From Rhodanobacter glycinis (GTDB taxonomy: Bacteria; Pseudomonadota; Gammaproteobacteria; Xanthomonadales; Rhodanobacteraceae), in contig NZ_RCZB01000001.1 in the NCBI RefSeq assembly GCF_006438785.1, positions 879,912 through 943,911 on the forward strand: a DNA stretch of 64,000 nt. The letters are read 5' to 3'. The position numbers were made by a program, and so were the translations under genes. Positions 9,449-17,401 of this stretch are shown one piece after another (position 1 is the first letter of the stretch; every line of letters begins with the position of its first letter). The notes under the pieces are model-generated. The model did no database searches, was not told the DNA's origin, and worked only from the letters and a program-made list of their open reading frames with translations.

Positions 9449-9726
9449 AACTGATTGACGAACTCGATGGCAAGCTGCTCAAGCTGTGGAAATTCTGGTC
9501 GGTTCGGTGGGGCGTCATCTCAGGCGCCTGTTCTGGCGCGGTTGCTGCCTACGAAGGCTTCAAGGCCATGGATGCCGCGCTGGTTCGATGGGTGCCCGAA
9601 CAGGCCGTTGGCGTCCTGGTGCTGGCTGCCGTGTTGTGCACTTTCGCCAGCATCCTGTCGCGCGGCATCCCGCAACCCAAGCTGCGCGAGCCGTCGGAAA
9701 GTGACGACAATGCGGAGCATGCGTGA
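9445..9726 (+). CDS. Holin-like membrane protein
   Basis: 93 residues. An N-terminal amphipathic part (MKLIDELDGKLLKLWKFWSV) is followed by two hydrophobic segments (WGVISGACSGAVAAYEGF and AVGVLVLAAVLCTFASIL) and a polar, acidic tail. This layout and size fit the holins seen beside Rz-type spanins in Xanthomonadales prophages. It begins in an ATGA overlap with the frameshifted gene and ends in a TGATG overlap with the spanin gene. The role, letting the endolysin reach the wall, is inferred from context. Confidence 0.65.
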   Translation: MKLIDELDGKLLKLWKFWSVRWGVISGACSGAVAAYEGFKAMDAALVRWVPEQAVGVLVLAAVLCTFASILSRGIPQPKLREPSESDDNAEHA

Positions 9727-10124
9727 TGCTGGCCACCCTCGAATCCAAGTTGATCGCGCTCGGTGCCGTCGTGCTGCTGCTGCTCGGCGCCTATGCCTGG
9801 GCGCACCATCGCGGCGCGGTATCGCAGCAGGCGGTCGATGCCACCGTGATCACGCAGAAGACCCTGGCACTGAGCGCTGCCGGCGAATCGCTGGCCAACG
9901 CTGCCGCCGCACTGCGCGCCGCCAGCGCCGCGACCATCGCCAATCGTGACGCCGCCGCGGCTGCGCGCGCCATCGCCGCCACCGCCGCTAAGCACGCAGA
10001 TGAAGCCAAGCAAGCGCTGGCCAACGCCAACGCCGCATGGCAAGCCAAGTTCAAGGCGGCACAGGGCGCGAAGGGGTGCGAAACCCTGCAGGAGCAGATA
10101 TGCGAATCCGCCATGGGTTATTGA
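9726..10124 (+). CDS. Rz-like inner-membrane spanin
   Basis: 132 residues from the ATG that overlaps the holin stop. One N-terminal membrane helix (LIALGAVVLLLLGAYAWAH) is followed by a long Ala-rich coiled-coil-like periplasmic region, the usual i-spanin build. The gene for the outer-membrane partner starts inside its 3' end in another frame, the classic nested Rz/Rz1 layout. The pair would disrupt the outer membrane in the last step of lysis. Confidence 0.75.
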   Translation: MLATLESKLIALGAVVLLLLGAYAWAHHRGAVSQQAVDATVITQKTLALSAAGESLANAAAALRAASAATIANRDAAAAARAIAATAAKHADEAKQALANANAAWQAKFKAAQGAKGCETLQEQICESAMGY

Positions 10125-10390
10125 TCCTCGCCGTTCCGTTCGTGCTGACGGGCTGCCCGGGCGACGTGAGGCCGCAGCCGCAGCTGCCAAAGACCGTGTA
10201 TGTCGAGGTGGACAAGTTTGTCCCGCTCGATCCCACCCTGCTGGATGATTGCCCGATCGCGGAACCGGCGAACCGGTCCGTGTACGAGGCGGTCGCGGTC
10301 GCCAATGCCCGCAAACTGGCGCTGCAGAAGTGCAATGCCGACAAGGCGGCTATACGGGCGGCGCAGCCGGCGGAGCCGGCACACCCGTAG
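10100..10390 (+). CDS. Rz1-like outer-membrane spanin lipoprotein
   Basis: 96 residues from the ATG at 10100. A short signal sequence (MRIRHGLLILAVPFVLTGC) ends in a lipobox, LTGC, so the mature protein should be lipid-anchored through Cys19. A Pro-rich start (CPGDVRPQPQLP) follows, as in many Rz1 proteins. The gene overlaps the end of the Rz-like gene by 25 bases in a different frame. An upstream in-frame Met exists, but the lipobox position favours this start. Confidence 0.75.
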   Translation: MRIRHGLLILAVPFVLTGCPGDVRPQPQLPKTVYVEVDKFVPLDPTLLDDCPIAEPANRSVYEAVAVANARKLALQKCNADKAAIRAAQPAEPAHP

Positions 10391-10399
10391 GCGCAAGGA

Positions 10400-10984
10400 T
10401 TACAGCGCCGAAAGCTCAGTGTGAGTTTTCGCAGAACGCCACGCGGCCAGTGATGCATCGCTGCCCTGCGGATGCCCGGTATCAATTTCACCAAGGTTCG
10501 TGAGCCATGCCGTCATCAGCGATTCGGCTTCCGGCATGGCGCGCTTATGCCGCTTATCTGCCTTGAAAGCGCTGTAGTCGGCTTTGCCCTGCATTTGAGC
10601 CTGGGTTACGCATGCCGCGACCGCCTGTTTGTCGGAGCTCAGTTTGTCCGCGATGCGCTGAGATTCAGCCACGGACGCATCGCTGGCTTGCTGCAGTCGA
10701 CTCGACAGGAAATCACGCGTCTCGCGGTGGCCATGTCCAACGCCGTACACCTGCGCATCCATCTCGGCTTGTGTTTGTGCCGTCTGCAGGTCAAGTGCGG
10801 CCTTGTAGTTTGCGGTGCTGGCACCCTCGGCGGCCTGCTGCGCTTGCTGTGCACAGGCATCGCGCGCGCTCGCCAAAACGGTGGCAAGGCCTTGCACTGA
10901 ATCTTGTGACGCGGCCGCTACGCGGCCACCCACAGAAAGCAATGCAAGCATGAGCAATGTTCCCAAGATCATTTTCATTCGCAA
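10400..10984 (-). CDS. Secreted hypothetical protein (prophage cargo)
   Basis: 194 residues on the strand opposite to the lysis genes. A clear signal peptide (KMILGTLLMLALLSVGGRVAAA) is followed by a Gln/Ala-rich, mostly helical chain with two Cys. It sits between the lysis cassette and the repressor, where lysogenic-conversion (moron) genes are common. I do not recognise the family, so a role in lysogeny or host envelope modification is only a possibility. Confidence 0.6.
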   Translation of the reverse strand: MRMKMILGTLLMLALLSVGGRVAAASQDSVQGLATVLASARDACAQQAQQAAEGASTANYKAALDLQTAQTQAEMDAQVYGVGHGHRETRDFLSSRLQQASDASVAESQRIADKLSSDKQAVAACVTQAQMQGKADYSAFKADKRHKRAMPEAESLMTAWLTNLGEIDTGHPQGSDASLAAWRSAKTHTELSAL

Positions 10985-11019
10985 GCCCTGTTCGTGTGCA
11001 GATCAGTTCAAAGTTCCCG

Positions 11020-11367
11020 TCACTTTGGCGGCGCTAGCAAGCTTACCAATCCGGAACGCCGCGCTGGCTCCATTCGCCGCATCGCTGCCACGACCAAGTG
11101 TTCGTCGACTGACAGTGCAACACCATACGTTGCGGTCGGCTCCTTGATCATCGGCTCGCCGAAAACGCGCGGGCCACGTCCTGTTGCCAGCCATTCGAAG
11201 GCAAAGCCGCTATGAATTGCGACCTGTTCAAGATTCTTGACGCTGGGTGATGTGCCTTTCTCCATCTCCCATTGCGCCACGGCGCCACGGCTTACGCCGA
11301 GCCGTGCCGCGAACTCTTCCTGAGATACGCCAACGCGGCTTCTAGCCTCGCGAATACGCGCATGCAT
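11020..11367 (-). CDS. Phage repressor, XRE-type HTH
   Basis: About 115 residues from ATG 11367; a longer start at 11439 is possible but would cover the probable -10 box of this gene. The helix-turn-helix (SQEEFAARLGVSRGAVAQWE) is of the lambda cI/434 type. The rest has no self-cleavage Ser/Lys motif that I can see, so induction may not be by RecA-driven cleavage. It is divergent from a Cro-like gene that has a near-identical recognition helix (VSRGAVAQWEM in both), so both probably bind the same operators between 11370 and 11490. Confidence 0.8.
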   Translation of the reverse strand: MHARIREARSRVGVSQEEFAARLGVSRGAVAQWEMEKGTSPSVKNLEQVAIHSGFAFEWLATGRGPRVFGEPMIKEPTATYGVALSVDEHLVVAAMRRMEPARRSGLVSLLAPPK

Positions 11368-11453
11368 ATCGCCCAAAACATGTGTCTCCCGATGGAATTG
11401 CCCCCTGTGCGCGCTGTATAGCTGCGCGAACAATTCCATGCCGCTCGTATCGC

Positions 11454-11488
11454 TTGCAATCCATAAATTGCTAGCTATACTATGCGTC
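11454..11488 (+). promoter_or_regulatory. Promoter of the Cro-like gene, probably leaderless
   Basis: TTGCAA at 11454-11459 and TATACT at 11476-11481 are 16 bases apart, a good sigma70 arrangement. Transcription would begin about 7 bases after the -10 box, that is at or next to the ATG at 11489, and no ribosome site lies before that ATG. The mRNA is therefore probably leaderless, like lambda PRM. Confidence 0.6.
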
Positions 11489-11692
11489 ATGGACATCAAG
11501 ACCGCTCGTAAAGCTAAGGGCTGGACCCAGTCGGAACTCGCCGACCACATGAACGTCTCGCGCGGCGCCGTCGCGCAATGGGAGATGGTCAAGGGCACCC
11601 GGCCAGACCCGGCGCGCGCCATGCTTCTGACCACGTTGCTGCCGGGCCTGAAGTTCGAACATATCTATCCGCAGAGCAGGGCGGCCGCATGA
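11489..11692 (+). CDS. Cro-like antirepressor, XRE-type HTH
   Basis: 67 residues from the ATG at 11489. Almost the whole protein is one helix-turn-helix domain (TQSELADHMNVSRGAVAQWE). The recognition helix matches that of the divergent repressor, as expected for a cI/Cro-type switch. It ends in an ATGA overlap with the serine recombinase gene, so the two are translationally coupled and form the start of the rightward early transcript. Confidence 0.75.
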   Translation: MDIKTARKAKGWTQSELADHMNVSRGAVAQWEMVKGTRPDPARAMLLTTLLPGLKFEHIYPQSRAAA

Positions 11693-12465
11693 ACCTCGTC
11701 GGTTACGTGCGCGTGTCGACCGAGGAGCAGGCCCGCGAGGGCGTGAGCCTGGGCCAGCAGACTGAGCGGCTGAAAGCCTATTGCGCGCTGCACGGCCACG
11801 TACTGGTGGACGGCTACAGCGATGAAGGCGTGAGCGCCAGCATGCCAGTGGCCAAACGCCCGGGCGGCCGGCTGATGCTGGAGGCATTGAAGGGCAAGGA
11901 CGTGCAGGGCGTGGTGGTGGTGCGGCTGGACCGCCTGTTTCGCGATGCGCTGGACGGCCTCACGTTCTTTCGCCACGCCGATCGCACCGGCGCCACCGTG
12001 CACAGCATCAGCGAGCTGATCGACAGCAGCACGCCCGCCGGCAAGCTGAGCCTGACCATTCAACTGGCTGCCGCGCAGTACGAGCGCGATCTGGCCGTGC
12101 AGCGTGCCACCGAGTGCAGCGTGAGCATGCGCGAGTCGGGCAGGGTGTACGGCACCGTGCCCTATGGCTGCATCGCGGTGGGCGAGGGCGATGCACGCCG
12201 ACTCATGCGGCAGCCGTTCACGTGGGGCTGGCGCCGCACGATCGTCGAGGATCTGGCCGCGGGCGTATCCCTGCGCACGCTGCGCGCCGAGCTTCTGGAA
12301 CGCGGCATCCCCAGCCCCACCGGCCGACGTGTGTGGAGCCTCAACACCCTGCGCGAATTGCGTACGCATCACGCCTCCCTTGCATCCCTCCCCATGGCTG
12401 ACGTTGACCACGTTGCCACGATTTCCACCGCGGCAACTGAAGCTGGAGTTTCTGCTCATGTCTGA
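11689..12465 (+). CDS. Serine recombinase (resolvase/invertase family)
   Basis: 258 residues. The N-terminal domain has the nucleophile motif YVRVSTEEQA (Ser at residue 9), then the conserved GVSAS and VVVRLDRLFRDALDG stretches with the Arg residues of the active site. A helical C-terminal part (TIVEDLAAGVSLRTLRAELL) is a likely HTH. This is the first gene after cro, an unusual place for an integrase; it may invert or excise a segment, or be a recombination factor. The target sites were not found. Confidence 0.8.
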   Translation: MNLVGYVRVSTEEQAREGVSLGQQTERLKAYCALHGHVLVDGYSDEGVSASMPVAKRPGGRLMLEALKGKDVQGVVVVRLDRLFRDALDGLTFFRHADRTGATVHSISELIDSSTPAGKLSLTIQLAAAQYERDLAVQRATECSVSMRESGRVYGTVPYGCIAVGEGDARRLMRQPFTWGWRRTIVEDLAAGVSLRTLRAELLERGIPSPTGRRVWSLNTLRELRTHHASLASLPMADVDHVATISTAATEAGVSAHV

Positions 12466-12763
12466 GTTGCAGATGGAGGCCGACGGCATGCCGGCCATGA
12501 CGCCCGAGGCGCGCGCCGCTTTTGCGCGGCTGACCCACGCCACGGCACACGAGGCGATGACGCTGCGCACGTTGAATGCGCGCATCCGTAGCCGTGGGCT
12601 GACGACGGTGGAGCAGGTACATGCATTGGTGGGCGAGATGCTGGCCGAGCGCGCGCGGCGCATCAGCATAGATCCCGACCTGGTGAGCGATGCGCACGAA
12701 GCGGCGGCGGTCGATCGCCTGCTGGACACGGCCCTGCTGGGCAAGCAGGTGCGCCATGCGTGA
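12458..12763 (+). CDS. Hypothetical early phage protein
   Basis: 101 residues from ATG 12458, overlapping the recombinase end by 8 bases. It is helical and charged, without a recognised domain. It ends overlapping the following gene by 8 bases. I do not recognise it; its place in a tightly packed early operon supports that it is real. Confidence 0.5.
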   Translation: MSELQMEADGMPAMTPEARAAFARLTHATAHEAMTLRTLNARIRSRGLTTVEQVHALVGEMLAERARRISIDPDLVSDAHEAAAVDRLLDTALLGKQVRHA

Positions 12764-13325
12764 GTGCCGCAGCCAGATCATTGCCGCCCACGTGGCGCTG
12801 GCGTTGAGCCGTTGCTCGATGATCGAGCGGGTCTACGCGCAGGCCGTGGTGGACATCTATCACGAACGCACGCCGCTGCATGCACGCACGCTGGAGTTTC
12901 ACAGCAGCCGCGATCCCTACGACGACGCGCGGCGCAATGGCCAGATCGTGAAACGCCTGCTGGACGGCCGCGTGCGCATGCCGGTGGATCTGGAGGAGTC
13001 GCTGATCCTCGCGCTGCCGCAACCCTACCAGCAGCATCTGCAGGCGGAGCTGGCCGAGCGCCTTGGCCTGATGGCCGCCGAGCTGCCCAGCGCCAACCCG
13101 GCCGGCCAGCAGCACCAGGTGGGCGACCTGATCAGCGACGTGGGCAAAGCGCTGGACCGGCTGTCGCCGATGCTGGACGACGGCGTGCTGGATGAACGCG
13201 ATGCCGTCTATGCCGAGGCCGCGCTACGCGGGCTGGAAGCGCTGCAGGCACGCGCCGCCACCTTGTGCGATGGCATACGCCAGAACGTTCTGAAACAGGG
13301 CGGTTGCCTGCGGAGCGTGAAGTGA
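12756..13325 (+). CDS. Hypothetical early phage protein
   Basis: 189 residues from ATG 12756, helical throughout, with a charged middle part (DPYDDARRNGQIVKRLLDGRV) and no recognised domain. The longer in-frame ORF beginning at 12690 lies inside the upstream gene and is unlikely. It is the last gene before a non-coding stretch with large hairpins. Function unknown. Confidence 0.55.
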   Translation: MRECRSQIIAAHVALALSRCSMIERVYAQAVVDIYHERTPLHARTLEFHSSRDPYDDARRNGQIVKRLLDGRVRMPVDLEESLILALPQPYQQHLQAELAERLGLMAAELPSANPAGQQHQVGDLISDVGKALDRLSPMLDDGVLDERDAVYAEAALRGLEALQARAATLCDGIRQNVLKQGGCLRSVK

Positions 13326-13338
13326 TAAGCGGGCGTTT

Positions 13339-13411
13339 TGCAGATGGCCGTGACGTGGCGGGCTCGCATGGTGCGCGCTCGGCCTGTCAGGAGACGGCAC
13401 GGCCATCTGCG
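13339..13411. repeat. Long hairpin A
   Basis: Inverted repeat with arms 13339-13352 (TGCAGATGGCCGTG) and 13398-13411, 13 of 14 bases complementary, loop of 45 bases. It begins 14 bases after the stop of the upstream gene. Its stem shares the GATGGCC core with hairpin B. Confidence 0.6.
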
Positions 13412-13456
13412 CAGCGCCTGTCGGCTGCGACGTATGCAGTAACGAGCGGTTGTTTC

Positions 13457-13530
13457 GCTGATGGCCTGGCCGCCACGCAGGTGGCTTCGCCTCTCCCCCC
13501 GAGAACGCCGGCACCGGCCGGGCCATCAGC
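13457..13530. repeat. Long hairpin B
   Basis: Inverted repeat with arms 13457-13471 (GCTGATGGCCTGGCC) and 13516-13530, 14 of 15 bases complementary, loop of 44 bases. The loop size and stem core match hairpin A, so the two look like diverged copies of one element. Confidence 0.6.
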
Positions 13531-13554
13531 GCAGCACCCGCTACCCGAAATGAA

Positions 13555-13584
13555 GAACGCCCGGGGCGGCTACCCCAGGCGTTC
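13555..13584. repeat. Strong short stem-loop before 13619 gene
   Basis: Arms 13555-13566 and 13573-13584 pair at 11 of 12 positions around a 6-base loop. No T run follows, so it is not a typical intrinsic terminator. It may be an attenuator, an RNA-stability element, or the site where an upstream transcript ends. Confidence 0.5.
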
Positions 13585-13618
13585 AGGTTGTCCCACCGCG
13601 CTTTGGAGAACGGAAGAC

Positions 13619-13789
13619 ATGAACATCGTAACCCAGGCACTACCGCCGCGCCAGATGGCTGCGGCTCGCGCCGCGCTCATGCGCTGGTACCCGGCCATGC
13701 CGCTGCGGCTGATCGATGCGATCCGCCTGCACCGCCCCGGCTACCCGCTGATGGCGGGCGACAAGGCGGCGCAGGGGCCGGCGCGATGA
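13619..13789 (+). CDS. Small hypothetical phage protein
   Basis: 56 residues from ATG 13619 with a strong ribosome site (GGAGAACGGAAG). The longer in-frame ORF would run back through the hairpins and is not likely. It has a Pro/Leu/Arg-rich sequence with no known domain. It overlaps the next start (ATGA), the pattern of all following early genes. Confidence 0.5.
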   Translation: MNIVTQALPPRQMAAARAALMRWYPAMPLRLIDAIRLHRPGYPLMAGDKAAQGPAR

Positions 13790-14184
13790 ACACGCCCCCC
13801 CCCATTTACGTTGGGCCAAGCTCGCCGGCCCGCTGCGCACAGGCGGCGGAAGCCGTGGCGGCGGCCAAGACCAACAAGGACACGTTGAAAGAGATTGCGG
13901 TGGATCTGGGCGTATCGCGTGGCACCTTGCGGCGGATGGTCGAGGCGCACAAAGCCATGCGCGAGTATCAGGTGAAACTGGCTCGCGACGGTGCGGCGCC
14001 CATGGCGGTATGCCATGTCATCACGCCCAAGGGTGCGATGGCTGCAGCCGTGGCTGCGTTCCGCGAATACCCAGGCACGCTGAAAGGCCTGGAGCTTCCC
14101 GGCTGGTATCTGCTGGTGGGCGATCAACGCTTCCAGCTGCACGCCGTACGCGACGAAGCAGCCCCGCAGCGGAGGGCTGCCTGA
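13786..14184 (+). CDS. Hypothetical phage protein with possible HTH
   Basis: 132 residues. The stretch LKEIAVDLGVSRGTLRRMVE near residues 38-57 looks like a helix-turn-helix, so DNA binding is possible. The remainder (VITPKGAMAAAVAAFREYPG) has no known domain. Start and stop both overlap neighbours, which fixes the reading frame. Role in early gene control is an inference. Confidence 0.55.
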   Translation: MNTPPPIYVGPSSPARCAQAAEAVAAAKTNKDTLKEIAVDLGVSRGTLRRMVEAHKAMREYQVKLARDGAAPMAVCHVITPKGAMAAAVAAFREYPGTLKGLELPGWYLLVGDQRFQLHAVRDEAAPQRRAA

Positions 14185-14468
14185 TGCGCGCCTTGGAACT
14201 TCGACACTCGGCACACGGCGACAGCTTTGCCCTGCGCCTGCGCGCCTCGCGCGAACGCGCCCGGATGACGCAGGAGGCGCTGGCCGGCACCGTCAAGATC
14301 ACCGCCAAGCGCATGACCTCGATGGAGATGGGCGGAAGCGCGCCGCCGTCGCCCGAGTTGATCGGCGCCCTTGCCCGCGCGCTCAACGTGCCGTCGCTGT
14401 GGCTGATGGCGGGCGACCTCGCCGGCAAGCAGCACCGGCCAGACTGGTACACCGGGGGTGCCGCATGA
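14184..14468 (+). CDS. XRE-type HTH regulator
   Basis: 94 residues. The HTH spans about residues 20-75, with RMTQEALAGTVKITAKRMTS as its core and ELIGALARALNVPSLWLMAG as the last helices, typical of XRE/Cro-type regulators. It is the third regulator of this type in the prophage and lies inside the early operon, so it may act as a second-stage switch. Confidence 0.7.
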   Translation: MRALELRHSAHGDSFALRLRASRERARMTQEALAGTVKITAKRMTSMEMGGSAPPSPELIGALARALNVPSLWLMAGDLAGKQHRPDWYTGGAA

Positions 14469-14656
14469 AAAAGCCCATGGACGTCTATTTTCACGGTGTG
14501 CGCGAGGGCGCCGACTGGCGTGGCCAGGTGATCGGCAACGACGGCAGCGTGAAGGCGCGCACCAGCCACCTGCTGCCGACACAGGAGCGCGCGATCGAGG
14601 CAGTGAAGGTGCAGTGGGATGCACTGCAGAAGCAGCTACGCGAGGTGGCGGCATGA
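14465..14656 (+). CDS. Small hypothetical phage protein
   Basis: 63 residues, ATGA-coupled on both sides. The sequence has a short beta-type start (MDVYFHGVREGADWRGQVIG) and a helical end. It resembles the many 60-80-residue phage early proteins of unknown role. Confidence 0.5.
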   Translation: MKKPMDVYFHGVREGADWRGQVIGNDGSVKARTSHLLPTQERAIEAVKVQWDALQKQLREVAA

Positions 14657-14877
14657 AGCGCGTCAAGGGTGGTCAGCAGCTTGTTCGAACGATTCTATTT
14701 GAGGCCGAAAAGGTAGAGCGCTGGCGCAAGCATGCGATTGATCTTTCAGACGCTGGGAAGCCGGGCGCGGCTTACTGCATTTTGTCCGGCGTTGAGCTCA
14801 ATGCTCTAACGGCTTTTCGGGCAGCTCGTGAGCTCCAAGCGCGATGCGCGTTCCAGCGCAACGGCGGTGCAGCATGA
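14653..14877 (+). CDS. Small hypothetical phage protein
   Basis: 74 residues, coupled to the genes on both sides by ATGA overlaps. Basic start (MKRVKGGQQLVRTILF), helical middle, no known domain. It directly precedes and overlaps the tyrosine recombinase gene. Confidence 0.5.
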   Translation: MKRVKGGQQLVRTILFEAEKVERWRKHAIDLSDAGKPGAAYCILSGVELNALTAFRAARELQARCAFQRNGGAA

Positions 14878-15848
14878 CCGCCAACATCATCACCATCGCC
14901 GGCCACAACGTGGTGCCCGTGTCGATGGATCAGGCGATCGCGCACTACCTGCAGCGCAAACGGCTGCGCGGCGCCGCGCTCAACACGCTGGTGGCCTACG
15001 GCGGCGACCTGCACGACTTCGCCGCGTTCGCCGAGTTGCAGGGCGTGGGCCTGATCGGGCTGCTGGGTGAGCACCTGGTGGATCGCTGGCTGGACATGCT
15101 GGGCCATCGCGGGCTGTCGCTGCGCACGCAGGGCCGCAAGCTGGTGGTGTTGCGCCAGCTGGTGCGCCACGCCCAGCGCGAGGGCTGGCTGCAGCACGAC
15201 CCCACCAAGGATTGCGGCGTGCGCTTCAACACGCTGCCGGTGATCGCGCCGGAGCTGGCGCCGCTGCTGGCCATGCTGGACCAGGTGCCGGTGGCCACCG
15301 CGCAGGATCTGCGCGATCGGGCGATGTTTCGCCTGGCGCTGGACGGTGCGCTGCGCATCGGCGACGTGATCGGGCTGGACGTGCAGCAGCCGGTGATGCG
15401 GGCGCGCCACAGCGTCGACCTGCAGCGTCGCGAGATTCACACCGTGGGCAAGGGCGGCAAGCCGGCCTGTGTGCCGATCAACCAGCGCACAGTGCAGTGG
15501 CTGGAGGCGTGGCTGGCGGTGCGGGCCGACGTGGCGCGTGGCGGTGAGCCGGCCATGTTCGTGAGCAACCGCGGCACGCGCATCACCCGGCAGCAGGCAC
15601 ACAACCGCATCAAATACTGGGGCGCGCAGTTCGGCTTGCCGGGCCTGCACTTTCAGCTGCTGCGCCACCGCCGCGTGGGCGACGTGGTGGAAACGCTGGG
15701 GCTGGAAGCCGGCCAGCACCTGGCGCGCCATGCCAAGAAAAGCACCACGGCCAACGTGTACGGCGCCCAGGCGGCTGCGGTGGTACGCCACGTGCTGCGC
15801 GAGCACGCCGATCTGGATGCGCCGCGGGCGCGGGTGGGTGGGGTATGA
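14874..15848 (+). CDS. Tyrosine recombinase
   Basis: 324 residues with a SAM-like N-terminal domain (~15-110) and a catalytic domain. Visible catalytic positions are Arg in DGALRIGDVIGL, Lys in HTVGKGGKP, Arg in QLLRHRRVGD, His in LARHAKKS and Tyr in TTANVYGAQ. Where most family members have His-x-Leu-Arg, this has Gln-Leu-Leu-Arg, so one His is replaced. It sits in the middle of the early operon rather than beside an attachment site, so it may serve a role other than integration. Confidence 0.8.
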   Translation: MTANIITIAGHNVVPVSMDQAIAHYLQRKRLRGAALNTLVAYGGDLHDFAAFAELQGVGLIGLLGEHLVDRWLDMLGHRGLSLRTQGRKLVVLRQLVRHAQREGWLQHDPTKDCGVRFNTLPVIAPELAPLLAMLDQVPVATAQDLRDRAMFRLALDGALRIGDVIGLDVQQPVMRARHSVDLQRREIHTVGKGGKPACVPINQRTVQWLEAWLAVRADVARGGEPAMFVSNRGTRITRQQAHNRIKYWGAQFGLPGLHFQLLRHRRVGDVVETLGLEAGQHLARHAKKSTTANVYGAQAAAVVRHVLREHADLDAPRARVGGV

Positions 15849-16183
15849 ACGCGCTCAGGGATACCAAGGCACGCGAGATTCTGACGCGCAACGGCGTGGC
15901 CGACGACGTTGCCGGGCCATTGTGTGCATTCATCATCACGCTGCTGGAGCAGCAGGGCGATGACGGCGCTGAAAACTTCGATGGCGCCGTGCTCGGTGCC
16001 ATGTCTGCCGACGACTACTACGACCACCTTGAAGGCTGGTGCTGCGGGCATCGCAAATTCCGAAAATGGATCTGCGAGAAGCGGGCTGGCGAGGGTGTCT
16101 ATCTAACCAAGGCGGGGCGGGTGCTTGCCGGATTGGTGAATGAAGGGCTGGCGATTCTGCCAGCTGACGGCGGTGACGCATGA
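15845..16183 (+). CDS. Hypothetical phage protein
   Basis: 112 residues, overlapping both neighbours by 4 bases. Contains acidic stretches and a cluster WCCGHRKFRKWICEK near residues 65-80 that could bind metal, but I do not recognise a family. Confidence 0.5.
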   Translation: MNALRDTKAREILTRNGVADDVAGPLCAFIITLLEQQGDDGAENFDGAVLGAMSADDYYDHLEGWCCGHRKFRKWICEKRAGEGVYLTKAGRVLAGLVNEGLAILPADGGDA

Positions 16184-16596
16184 ACGCCGTGCAGAAGATC
16201 AACCCCATCGCCAGCAAGCACGAGAACGGCCGCATAGCCGTCTACATCGCCAGCACGTACTCCTACCTGCCGCGCGAGGCGGCGCTGTCGCTGTTCACCC
16301 AGCTGGCGACCGCGCTGGACATTCCCTACAGCGAAGGCGTGGCGATGTTTGCCGCCCGGGTGCTGCACGCGCACCGCGGCGATATGCCCGGCGACGTGAG
16401 TGGCGTGGATGGCGGCGACCTGCAGGATTTTGCCAGCGATGCGGAGCTGATCGAATCCTTCGAATGCCCGGCCCGAGGCTGTGGCGAGGGCTGCTATTGC
16501 GAGGCAGGCGACCGTTGCCTGCGGCTGTCGGACATCGGCACCGCCCTGGTGGTGATGCTCGATGCCGGCGACGAGACCAAGGAGTTGCGCTTATGA
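16180..16596 (+). CDS. Hypothetical phage protein, Cys-rich C-terminal half
   Basis: 138 residues. The C-terminal half has several Cys close together (CPARGCGEGCYCEAGDRC), which could hold a metal ion. The N-terminal half is helical. ATGA-coupled to both neighbours. Function unknown. Confidence 0.5.
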   Translation: MNAVQKINPIASKHENGRIAVYIASTYSYLPREAALSLFTQLATALDIPYSEGVAMFAARVLHAHRGDMPGDVSGVDGGDLQDFASDAELIESFECPARGCGEGCYCEAGDRCLRLSDIGTALVVMLDAGDETKELRL

Positions 16597-16886
16597 AACA
16601 GCGTCAGATTACCCACGCGCCCGGCACGTTTTCCGCCTGCGCGACTTGCAGCAAAGAGCCACGGCATTACGCGGCCACTGGCAGCACCACGCGCGAGGGC
16701 GTGACGTTTGCCGCCATCCCCGAGCGGCACCAGCTGGAATGCCTGTGCCGCCGCTGCACCGGGTGGCAGCCGTCGCTGGCCGAGGCCGAGCGGGCGTGGG
16801 GCTTGCTGGGCGAAACCTTGCCGCTTCCGCTGGTGGCGCCCACCAATGTGCGGCCGCTGCGGGCAAAGGGGAGGGTGCAGGGATGA
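16593..16886 (+). CDS. Hypothetical phage protein with zinc-finger-like Cys pairs
   Basis: 97 residues from ATG 16593. Two Cys-x-x-Cys pairs (CATC near residue 16 and CRRC near 52) suggest a small zinc-binding fold. ATGA-coupled to the genes on both sides. Function unknown. Confidence 0.5.
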   Translation: MKQRQITHAPGTFSACATCSKEPRHYAATGSTTREGVTFAAIPERHQLECLCRRCTGWQPSLAEAERAWGLLGETLPLPLVAPTNVRPLRAKGRVQG

Positions 16887-17182
16887 GCTTGAGAAATGGC
16901 TCCAATCCAGCGCCGACGACCGCCCGCCCGCCGGCGCCACCGGCGCCGCCCTCACCCGTGCGAATCGCGGCCGAACGTCTAGGCCAGGCGGAACACGAGG
17001 CGCGCCGCTTCGAAGCGGCAAAGGCAGCCCTGACCGGTCTGCTCGCCGCCACGCCCGCCACCACGCAAGCCGCGAGCAACACCGAGCAGTACGCCCGCAG
17101 CGCGGTGCGCTACGCCGACGCGCTGCTCGACGCCCTCAACCGCACCACTGCGGAGTCCATGACCCATGCACGCCAGCGCTGA
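16883..17182 (+). CDS. Hypothetical phage protein, Pro/Ala-rich start and helical body
   Basis: 99 residues. A Pro-rich N-terminus is followed by a heptad-like helical region (ERLGQAEHEARRFEAAKAAL). The gene overlaps the next one by 17 bases. No known domain. Confidence 0.45.
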   Translation: MSLRNGSNPAPTTARPPAPPAPPSPVRIAAERLGQAEHEARRFEAAKAALTGLLAATPATTQAASNTEQYARSAVRYADALLDALNRTTAESMTHARQR

Positions 17183-17399
17183 AACCGCCGCACTGCCCGA
17201 CATCATGCAGACCCCGCTGGGCCTGTCCGCCAAGGCGTTCGTGCTGAACCAGGCGACCCGCTTCATGGCCACCCGCGGCAGCTACCGCTGCAAGGCCTGC
17301 GGCACGCGCTGCGAGGTGGAGGTGCAGTACGACGGCGCCAAGGTGGTGCACAGCAAGGGCCAGTGCCGCACGCCCGGTTGTATTGGGTGGGAGGAGTGA
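17166..17399 (+). CDS. Small zinc-ribbon-like phage protein
   Basis: 77 residues. Cys-x-x-Cys (CKAC), then Cys-x5-Cys near the end, make a small zinc ribbon likely. It overlaps the previous gene by 17 bases in another frame and is 2 bases from the next start. Confidence 0.5.
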   Translation: MHASAETAALPDIMQTPLGLSAKAFVLNQATRFMATRGSYRCKACGTRCEVEVQYDGAKVVHSKGQCRTPGCIGWEE

Positions 17400-17401
17400 G
17401 C

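Noticed and set aside
11665..12744. 359-residue minus-strand ORF
   Set aside because: Antisense to the serine recombinase gene, which has clear catalytic motifs in its own frame.
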